Source: Candidatus Saccharimonadota bacterium (GTDB lineage Bacteria; Patescibacteriota; Saccharimonadia; Saccharimonadales; Saccharimonadaceae). From it: DNA of 46,943 nt. The notes beneath the pieces were generated by a model that saw only the letters and a list, made by a program, of their open reading frames with translations, had not been told where the DNA came from and searched no databases. Of this stretch, positions 41,536 to 46,943 are shown piece after piece. Position numbers and translations under genes: made by a program. How positions within the stretch are numbered: position 1 is the first letter of the stretch; each line of letters begins with the position of its first letter. The stretch is taken from NCBI GenBank assembly GCA_017613135.1, contig JAGAEN010000019.1:1-46943 (forward strand), given 5' to 3'.

Positions 41536-41846
41536 CAAAAAACCCTCAGGTAAGGGTGGGCATCACCTGAGGGTATTTTGGCCCTCTAACTCTTCACTAA
41601 CTATACCGGGTGAACCCCGGAAGCGCGACCCACCTCACACAAATTGGGGCCCGCCGGTTAGAGGGATTGCTATGCCTTTGAAATGCTCCCTTTCAAAGTG
41701 GAGGTAATACTTATAACAATAAACCATGAAGAAATTTATTGTACGAAAGGGTTTCAAAAGCACGCAATTTCTGCTACACTATGAGTAGTATAGCTGAAAT
41801 TATAACTTATTTAGGTGCGGTGTAGGGCGCTTTTTGCACCCTAACT
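41536..41846 (-). ncRNA. Structured ncRNA of about 310 nt, unidentified
   Basis: A minus-strand unit with a perfect consensus promoter (see next entry) and a perfect 10-bp terminator stem ACCCTCAGGT/ACCTGAGGGT (41542-41551 with 41565-41574) followed by T6. Helices between include CCCTCTAAC/GTTAGAGGG, CTTTTGAAA/TTTCAAAGG nested around CCCTTTC/GAAAGGG, ACAATAAA/TTTATTGT, and AATTTC-a-GCTATACT/AGTGTAGC-a-GAAATT. The G-U wobbles in these stems work only on the minus strand. I could not find the conserved signatures of RNase P RNA, tmRNA, SRP RNA or a known riboswitch; a diverged form of one of these is still possible. Confidence 0.75.
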
Positions 41847-41852
41847 GCCATC

Positions 41853-41881
41853 ATTATATCACACAGGAGAAAATATGTCAA
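41853..41881 (-). promoter_or_regulatory. Perfect consensus promoter for the 310-nt ncRNA
   Basis: On the minus strand, TTGACA (41881-41876), a 17-nt spacer and TATAAT (41858-41853). It overlaps the start codon of the divergent dprA gene (41875). Confidence 0.9.
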
Positions 41882-42846
41882 TACTTTTTTCATACTTTTT
41901 TGAAAAAATCAACCAAATCTCACCCCTAGAGAGCAATTTTACAGAGGTGTTAGACGCTATTGCGCTTAAGCCTAAAATATTGTATTTCTATGGAAAAATG
42001 CCCGAAAATGTGTCAAAACAGCGCCCAAAAACCGTCGCCATTGTCGGCTCTCGGCACAATACCAAATACGGCGAAGAAGTCGCCTATAAACTCGCCTACG
42101 AACTCGCCAAGCACAATGTTATTGTAATTTCTGGCCTAGCTTTTGGTATCGATTCCATTGCTCACCGCGGCTGTCTAGACGCTGGTGGTACCACCATCGC
42201 TGTTCTTGGCACCAGGATAGACGATATTTATCCCAAGGCACATCGTCCTCTCGCGACAGAAATTATAAAGCAAAACGGTGCCATCATCTCCGAATATCCA
42301 TCGCTAAAAGACTCTACTGCCCCGTTCGCCCCTGTTGAATTTGTTGACGAACTCACCGGGCGCCGCCGTATCGACCAAAAAATCTCATTTCTCTACCGTA
42401 ACCGCCTTATCGCCGGCTTATCTGATATTGTCGTAGTCGTCGAAGCAGCCGAGAGGTCCGGCTCCCTAAATACCGCCACCCACGCCATCGAGCAGGGTAA
42501 GACCGTCTACGCAGTCCCCGGCAACATCACCAGCCCCTATTCCCAAGGTTGCAATAAGCTCATCAAACAAGGCGCCCTTCCCTACACCGAGCCGTCCGAC
42601 ATCCTCCAAGAACTCTTCCCCGAAGAATATCTAAAAAAACAAAAACGCCTGAAAAAAGCCCACCTCATCGGCGATACCGATGTTGAGACTATTATTCTAA
42701 AAGCCATCGCCGAAGGCCTCCGAAAAGGCGATGACATTATGAGAGCCACCCACCTTCCGCCCGAGATATTTAACCAGACCGTCACCCTCCTCGAAATCAA
42801 AGGTCGCATCCGTTCTCTCGGGATGAACACCTGGAGCCTTATTTAA
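41875..42846 (+). CDS. dprA: DNA-protecting protein DprA
   Basis: A 323-residue Rossmann-like protein that binds incoming ssDNA and loads RecA during transformation. The family motifs AIVGSRHNTKYGEEVA (about 54-69), ISGLAFGIDSIAHRGCL (about 86-102), GSLNTATHAIEQGKTVYAVPGN (about 200-221) and a C-terminal winged helix are present. Natural competence genes are common in Saccharibacteria. CAGGAGA serves as SD. Its start overlaps the -35 of the ncRNA promoter on the other strand, so the two may interfere. Its 3' end overlaps pth by 8 nt. Confidence 0.95.
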   Translation: MSILFSYFFEKINQISPLESNFTEVLDAIALKPKILYFYGKMPENVSKQRPKTVAIVGSRHNTKYGEEVAYKLAYELAKHNVIVISGLAFGIDSIAHRGCLDAGGTTIAVLGTRIDDIYPKAHRPLATEIIKQNGAIISEYPSLKDSTAPFAPVEFVDELTGRRRIDQKISFLYRNRLIAGLSDIVVVVEAAERSGSLNTATHAIEQGKTVYAVPGNITSPYSQGCNKLIKQGALPYTEPSDILQELFPEEYLKKQKRLKKAHLIGDTDVETIILKAIAEGLRKGDDIMRATHLPPEIFNQTVTLLEIKGRIRSLGMNTWSLI

Positions 42847-43360
42847 TAAAATCCTCAATCTTCCCCGCCACTTCACTCAAAACATCCGGAAGAAGCGCTT
42901 TTTCCTCAGGTGTAAACCGCGACAACACAAAATCTATATCTCCCATCTGCCGACGCAAAACATCATTCCCTGTCCCAATTCTCACCCGTGGGTATTCAGA
43001 TGACGACAAATAAGCATCCACCGATTTTAGTCCGTTATTCCCCCCCGCCGCACCAGACACGCGCATCCGCACCTTACCAAATTCCAAATCAAAATTATCG
43101 CAAATCACCAGCACATCTGATAAATCAATCTTATAAAATCTCACAAACTCCGCCACCGCTCGCCCCGAATCATTATAAAAATCCTGCGGCTTTATAAAGA
43201 TCACTTCACCATCTCTCCCCCACACCGCCCCAAACCGCGGTTTACTCTCCCAGGACAGCCCCTTCACCTTAAAATAAAAATCTAGCGCCAAAAACCCGGC
43301 GTTATGCCTAGTAAAATTATACCTATTTCCTGGATTTCCCAGTCCAACTACTAATTTCAT
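42839..43360 (-). CDS. pth: Peptidyl-tRNA hydrolase
   Basis: A 173-residue enzyme that frees tRNA from stalled peptidyl-tRNA. It has VGLGNPGNRYNFTRHNAGF (about 4-22, with catalytic His), the Asn in FYNDSGRAV and Asp in CDNFDLEFGKVR. In the usual GGHNGLKS motif the His is replaced by Asn (GGNNGLKS), while the key Asn stays. The start is ATG 43360, with TATAAT on the minus strand ending 6 nt before it; a longer in-frame ATG at 43420 reads through the upstream terminator hairpins. Leaderless. Confidence 0.93.
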   Translation of the reverse strand: MKLVVGLGNPGNRYNFTRHNAGFLALDFYFKVKGLSWESKPRFGAVWGRDGEVIFIKPQDFYNDSGRAVAEFVRFYKIDLSDVLVICDNFDLEFGKVRMRVSGAAGGNNGLKSVDAYLSSSEYPRVRIGTGNDVLRRQMGDIDFVLSRFTPEEKALLPDVLSEVAGKIEDFIK

Positions 43361-43383
43361 AGCCAAATTATACCATAAAAATA

Positions 43384-43441
43384 CCCCCGCGGAAATCCGC
43401 GGGGGTTCAGGAGGAACCATCCCCCGCTGTCCTCACGGGGG
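43384..43441 (-). terminator. Double terminator after the phoH-like gene
   Basis: Two GC-rich hairpins: CCCCCG/CGGGGG (43421-43426 with 43436-43441), then a perfect 10-bp stem CCCCCGCGGA/TCCGCGGGGG (43384-43393 with 43396-43405) followed on the minus strand by TATTTTT. The pth promoter begins right after. Confidence 0.9.
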
Positions 43442-43454
43442 AAGAGTGAATAGG

Positions 43455-45086
43455 TCAAGTAGTCCTTTTTTTATGGGCATCTTTTTGCCGAGTGGCAATC
43501 GCCTTTACCAGAGGATGACGGATGATTTCATCTTCGGTAAAGCATACTTGGGCTACCATTGGGTTGTCACGAAGTAATCTCGACGCATACACCAGACCGT
43601 TGTTGGTCCGGTCGAGATACGGCGCGTGAATTTGCTCTACATCACCTGTTAAGATGATTTTGCCATCGGCCCCGAGTCGCTTAATCAAAGTATCAGCTTG
43701 CGAGATATTCTGATCTTGAAACTCGTCGTAGATGGCTAGCTCGTAGGCAAAATCTCGCCCCCGCGCGTTTTCGATTGGGATACTCGAAAACCAGTTTTCC
43801 CAAATCAAATCCACGCGGTCTTTAAGTCTTGACTTGATAGAGCGTTTGCTCTGCGCCTCATCGTCTTGCGTATCGCAACTACATTTTTTCGAAGTACTTT
43901 TGCACTCAGCGCCATATTTTCTCAGGTTTTCAAGCTCCTTTTTAAACTTTGAATCGCTGAGTAACAAATAGTTACGCAAAGCATTTTTGAGCGGCTGCAC
44001 GTCGGGGTCCATTTTTTCGTCCAAATCACCCGGGAGCGCGCCAATTTTGCTTTGACTTTCGCACGGAATCACCGTGACACCGATAAACTCGCCATCGCGG
44101 CAGGCATTATAGCCATAGATTGTCGCCATAAATGTCTTTCCGCAACCAGCCGGCCCCGTACAGATAACCGCTGCAAAATCCGGGTTCATCAATGCTTCGG
44201 CATAAATTGCCTGGCCAGGATTGCGTGGTCGTACTGGGAAATCACTTGCATATTGCAAAGATACTATGGCGTCTTCTTGCGCATCGTAGCGTCCGATGTA
44301 AGTGTAATAAGGATCAGGCTCCTGGGAACAGGCCCCAAGGTATTCTTCGCCTTCTGCCCTCATCACAATAAACTCGTTGGCTACCAGAGTAGTTTCTCGT
44401 GGCATCGTTTCTTCAAAGAGCTCACGAGAGATTCGCTTCTCAACAAAGAATTCGGTCAACAAATCCTTAGGTACTACAATATCGCGTCGCCCCGTGTAGG
44501 GCTCCGGGAATTTGTAGCCATAGCGACTCGTCCTAATTCCGCACTCTCTCGCGCGGATAGCCAAACCATTGTCGTTGGTCAGAAGCGTCACCTCGTCACA
44601 TTTAGCCGTCAATATTTGTTGTTGTTCGGCTGTGCCGTCATTCTCTATCCCGATAGTCTTAAAAATCGTCGAAAGAGCTGCCAGGATTATTTGTCCATCC
44701 ATATCGTCTTCCGATGGATTAAACGGCAACGATTCTTTAAAATCGCAGTGTACCGGCAAGATAGAGAGTTTTTGGTTGGTTCCGCGAATCCAGATTGGAT
44801 TCTCTAGACCGTAAGAGCAAGCCATATTGGTGTCTCGCTTTTCGATTAAGGCCCTAATACGTCTAAGAGCCTCACGCGCTGCTCTTCCGCGCTCGCTTTT
44901 CTCTTTTTTAAAATTGGAAAGCTCGCGCACTACTACATCAGGAATGACCAGATGTGCTCCTTCTAGGTCAATTGTCGGCTCACGAAGCTCAACTTTTCGA
45001 CCTATAGGGGGTGGTATTACGTCCACATAGTCCACCAAAATATTGGTGTCGAGCACATAAATTGGCCTACCAATTTTGCCAGACAT
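43455..45086 (-). CDS. PhoH-family protein with N-terminal PIN domain
   Basis: A 543-residue protein with an N-terminal PIN nuclease domain, YVLDTNILVDY (about 10-20) with further acidic residues near 50 and 125-130, and a C-terminal PhoH ATPase domain with Walker A CTGPAGCGKT (about 307-316), IGALPGDLDEK and Walker B AIYDEFQ (about 467-473), then GDVEQIH. PIN-PhoH (YlaK-type) proteins are thought to unwind and cut RNA. A Cys/Lys-rich insert (ECKSTSKKCSCD, about 389-400) in the ATPase domain is unusual. It has a strong AAAGGAGG SD. Confidence 0.9.
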   Translation of the reverse strand: MSGKIGRPIYVLDTNILVDYVDVIPPPIGRKVELREPTIDLEGAHLVIPDVVVRELSNFKKEKSERGRAAREALRRIRALIEKRDTNMACSYGLENPIWIRGTNQKLSILPVHCDFKESLPFNPSEDDMDGQIILAALSTIFKTIGIENDGTAEQQQILTAKCDEVTLLTNDNGLAIRARECGIRTSRYGYKFPEPYTGRRDIVVPKDLLTEFFVEKRISRELFEETMPRETTLVANEFIVMRAEGEEYLGACSQEPDPYYTYIGRYDAQEDAIVSLQYASDFPVRPRNPGQAIYAEALMNPDFAAVICTGPAGCGKTFMATIYGYNACRDGEFIGVTVIPCESQSKIGALPGDLDEKMDPDVQPLKNALRNYLLLSDSKFKKELENLRKYGAECKSTSKKCSCDTQDDEAQSKRSIKSRLKDRVDLIWENWFSSIPIENARGRDFAYELAIYDEFQDQNISQADTLIKRLGADGKIILTGDVEQIHAPYLDRTNNGLVYASRLLRDNPMVAQVCFTEDEIIRHPLVKAIATRQKDAHKKRTT

Positions 45087-45227
45087 AACCTAACCTCCTT
45101 TTAATGTGCTTAAGGCACTGTTTAGAAAATGAGAGCCTCCTTACTTTCTCCCACTTACATACTAGTTTATCATAAAAAAGAAAAAACGCCGATAAAATCA
45201 GCGTTCCATCCTCTAATTATAGCACAC
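45087..45227 (-). other. Gap with phoH leader and der terminator
   Basis: This holds the phoH upstream region (AAAGGAGG near 45095-45110, no clear -10 beyond TATGAT/TATGTA candidates near 45160-45175) and the der terminator. No gene is seen. Confidence 0.6.
45181..45205 (-). terminator. Intrinsic terminator of der
   Basis: On the minus strand AACGCTGAT pairs with ATCGGCGTT (one G-U), followed by T6, 22 bp after the der stop. Confidence 0.85.
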
Positions 45228-46673
45228 CTAGTCTATTTTGTCAAGTTTATCCCCATCACTACGGTATGAAAACATAATTGGTGTACCAATGAATGGGTAT
45301 TTTTCGCGAATTATACGCTCCAAATAGCGCTTCCACGACCAATGAAGTAGTTCCAGGTCGTGCCCGTGTACCACAAACCAAGGCGGACAGACATCGGTCT
45401 GAACCATATATTTTGGTTTCGGACGGGTGTTTTTAAGCCCCGCTGGCGCGTGCGAGATAATCGCTTCGTTTAAAATCTTATTAAGTTCCGAAGTCTTGAT
45501 TTCGGTATGCCGCGCCTCGTCAATCGTTAGTGCCAGTTCAAAAAGTTGCGTTGCATTAAGCCCCGTTTTCGCACTAGTCAGCACCACCGGCGCATAAGGG
45601 AGAAAATCAAAATCTTTTTCAAGGGCATCAATCAGAAAATCTGCCGCCGTACGGTTGCCGATATTCTCCTCGCCGTAATAATTAGTCGGCGTAGATTCAT
45701 CCAATGAATCAGCCTTCGTTACTACCATGATAATTCCCTTACCCGCTTCGACGATTTGCCCAGCGAGAGATTGGTCGAGCTTAGAGTGTGGCTCCGTGGC
45801 ATCTACAAGCAGACAACAAATATCCGCCTCTTCTATCGCCGCCAAAGTCCGGATGGCAGAAAACTTTTCAATTCCCACTTCGCGCTTGCCCGGCTTCCTA
45901 AGCCCCGCGGTATCCAAGATCTCCAAATCTCGCCCCTTGTAGCGCACTTCTACACGGTTTACATCCCGCGTCGTCCCCTGCCTACTTGACACAATCGCCT
46001 GCTGCTTTTTCCCTAGCGTATTAAACAGCGACGACTTCCCTACGTTCGGCCGCCCAATCAGCGCAATCTTCAAAGAAGACTTAAGGAGAGTTTGGGAATC
46101 CTCCTCTTGAGGGCTTCCGGAGGTTACGACCGAGGCATGAGGGGTCCGAGCCCCGTGACGACGGGCGCGAGGAACCCCGTCCCGAAAGAGGACGGATTCC
46201 AAACTCTCCTTTAATCTCATTATGCCTTGCCCGGTCGTCGCCGACACGTAATAAGTCTTCTCTGGCGCAATTCCTAGCGCCCGAAACTCAGTAATAGGTA
46301 AAGACTCCGAAAGATCGCATTTATTAAGCACTAGATACACCGGCTTCTGAGATTTTAGAGCATCTTTAACAATTTTCTTATCGCGGTGGTCAAAATACTT
46401 TGACGAATCAAGCGTCACTAGTATTATATCCGCCGCATCTATCGCATCGAGAATTTGGTCCTGAATCGACGCCTCAAAATCATCAGTCGGGTCTTTCAGC
46501 CCTGCTGTATCAATCAAAATAAACGCGTCGTCAATCTTCGCCATCACATTGTCCCGCGTCGTCCCCTCCTCGCGCGCCACAATCGCGATGTTTTTCCGCG
46601 CCAAGCGGTTAAGAATTGACGATTTTCCAGCATTAGTTTGGCCTATCAAAGCCACAATTGGCATCTTTTTCAT
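45228..46673 (-). CDS. der: Ribosome biogenesis GTPase Der with an in-frame palindromic insert
   Basis: A 481-residue double-GTPase needed for 50S assembly. G domain 1 has GQTNAGKSS (about 11-19), DTAG and NKCD; G domain 2 has GRPNVGKSS (about 207-215), DTAG near 256 and TKAD; a KH-like domain ends the protein. The first P-loop is GQTNAGKS rather than the usual GRPNVGKS. Residues about 155-197, between the two G domains, are coded by a palindromic element of about 130 bp, making the linker longer than normal. TATAAT ends 6 nt before the ATG: leaderless. Confidence 0.95.
   Translation of the reverse strand: MKKMPIVALIGQTNAGKSSILNRLARKNIAIVAREEGTTRDNVMAKIDDAFILIDTAGLKDPTDDFEASIQDQILDAIDAADIILVTLDSSKYFDHRDKKIVKDALKSQKPVYLVLNKCDLSESLPITEFRALGIAPEKTYYVSATTGQGIMRLKESLESVLFRDGVPRARRHGARTPHASVVTSGSPQEEDSQTLLKSSLKIALIGRPNVGKSSLFNTLGKKQQAIVSSRQGTTRDVNRVEVRYKGRDLEILDTAGLRKPGKREVGIEKFSAIRTLAAIEEADICCLLVDATEPHSKLDQSLAGQIVEAGKGIIMVVTKADSLDESTPTNYYGEENIGNRTAADFLIDALEKDFDFLPYAPVVLTSAKTGLNATQLFELALTIDEARHTEIKTSELNKILNEAIISHAPAGLKNTRPKPKYMVQTDVCPPWFVVHGHDLELLHWSWKRYLERIIREKYPFIGTPIMFSYRSDGDKLDKID
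46083..46211. repeat. Palindromic element inside der
   Basis: The arms 46083-46108 and 46187-46211 are complementary (AAGGAGAGTTTGGGAATCC compared with the reverse of GGATTCCAAACTCTCCTT, continuing into TCCTCTT/AAGAGGA), with two 1-nt indels. The inner part, about 78 bp and GC-rich, has GGGG/CCCC and CCCGT/ACGGG hairpins. Its core is unlike that of the topA elements. The der frame stays open across it. Confidence 0.88.
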
Positions 46674-46779
46674 ACTGAAATTATAACATAAAATGTTAAT
46701 TTTTCAAAGAATACAGCTTGTGGAAAAGTGTATTAAAAAAGTCTTTACAATCCAAAACAACTTATGCTAATATAAAAAT

Positions 46780-46943
46780 ATGCAGGTCATACACAAACAC
46801 TATTTTGGCAGGTACGCTTGTTCTAAGTATATCTCTCGCAGCAAGAAGCTCCGTCTTCTTGGCTCAGTCTCTTCTACTCTTCTTGGTGTGCTTGTCTTTT
46901 CTATTCTTTTTCCTATCCAAATCAAATGGACCAATGTAGAAGC
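46780..46943 (+). CDS. Partial membrane or exported protein, 5' end only
   Basis: An ATG at 46780 opens a frame that runs off the right edge (54 codons seen). It starts MQVIHKHYFGRYACSKYISR, is basic for about 27 residues and then has a hydrophobic helix (about 28-47, LLGSVSSTLLGVLVFSILFP), so it is a signal-anchor or signal-peptide protein. A TTTACA and a TAATAT/TATAAA box lie just before it, with almost no leader, as for other leaderless genes here. The family is unknown because most of the gene is missing. Confidence 0.6.
   Translation, partial: MQVIHKHYFGRYACSKYISRSKKLRLLGSVSSTLLGVLVFSILFPIQIKWTNVE

Noticed and set aside
41580-41668. SRP (4.5S) RNA or a riboswitch in the CCCTCTAAC/GTTAGAGGG hairpin
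   Set aside because: The conserved SRP loop (GTCAGG...GGAAGGAAGCAG) is not there, and no riboswitch core that I know matches.
41837-41854. A 15-codon leader peptide at the start of the 310-nt ncRNA
   Set aside because: Its ATG codons lie in or right after the -10 box and would not be part of the transcript.
44052-44807. A 251-codon plus-strand ORF
   Set aside because: It is antisense to the PIN-PhoH gene, which has clear motifs; no family pattern is seen in the ORF.
46718-46939. A 73-codon ORF at the right edge
   Set aside because: It overlaps, in another frame, the ORF starting at 46780, which has a promoter-adjacent ATG and a normal signal-anchor pattern.

Overview
The window looks like chromosomal DNA of a Candidatus Saccharibacteria (TM7, Patescibacteria/CPR) cell. 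This rests on very short intergenic gaps, compact versions of universal proteins, a KGG-repeat small protein, many conserved helical proteins of unknown function, and a separate 16S gene. TGA acts as a stop codon, so this is not the recoded SR1/Gracilibacteria branch. Many genes have a TATAAT box ending exactly 6 nt before the start codon, which implies widespread leaderless mRNAs. Other genes have leaders with a Shine-Dalgarno, and the anti-SD is intact at the 16S 3' end.

Layout. 1-4.1 kb: 16S rRNA 3' end with its own terminator and no 23S after it; DUF4234, MazG-like and SpoU genes; an AT-rich, foreign-looking S66 peptidase bracketed by two copies of a tRNA-end/terminator sequence; a tRNA-Ala/tRNA-Ile pair; an orphan small RNA; a KGG protein under a consensus promoter. 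4.1-9.4 kb: metallopeptidase, ROK kinase, rpsA behind a long leader hairpin, and two CPR-type hypothetical genes, the larger with perfect 24-bp tandem repeats. 9.4-17 kb: acyl-CoA synthetase, DsbA-like protein, small membrane exporter, L,D-transpeptidase, tRNA-Asn, infB, fmt and def. 17-25.3 kb: a bile-salt-hydrolase-like Ntn hydrolase, priA, recJ, a 26-residue solenoid protein, a CYTH protein, a DUF4868 (KwaB-like) protein and a small highly promoted protein. 25.3-33.1 kb: a division and cell-wall cluster (rsmH, micro-ORF, ftsL, ftsI, mraY, ftsW, murG, ftsQ-like) preceded by a folded RNA. 33.1-33.8 kb: a gene-free region with large inverted repeats. 33.8-46.9 kb: mostly minus-strand genes (TraG/VirD4-like ATPase, sigma4-HARE regulator, topA, membrane protein, pth, phoH, der) plus dprA on the plus strand, a folded minus-strand ncRNA and a partial membrane-protein gene.

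The main large-scale signal is polarity. By eye, the hexamer AGGGAA occurs 22 times on the plus strand left of about 33.3 kb (its complement once). Right of about 33.5 kb its complement TTCCCT occurs 12 times and AGGGAA not at all, whatever the strand of the host gene. Together with convergent gene direction, this suggests that the 33.1-33.8 kb gap is a replication terminus or dif region with KOPS/Chi-like polar motifs. A second signal is a family of palindromic elements inserted in frame inside protein genes. Two copies in topA share a core of about 64 bp but have unrelated, perfectly palindromic arms, and der carries a different element.

The genes cover translation (16S, S1, IF-2, def/fmt, pth, three tRNAs), septal peptidoglycan synthesis (lipid I/II steps, PBP, FtsW) with cell-wall editing (L,D-transpeptidase, S66 peptidase), replication restart and recombination (priA, recJ, dprA, topA), and envelope or conjugation-type machinery consistent with a host-attached epibiont. 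All family calls are from motif reading; no searches were run.
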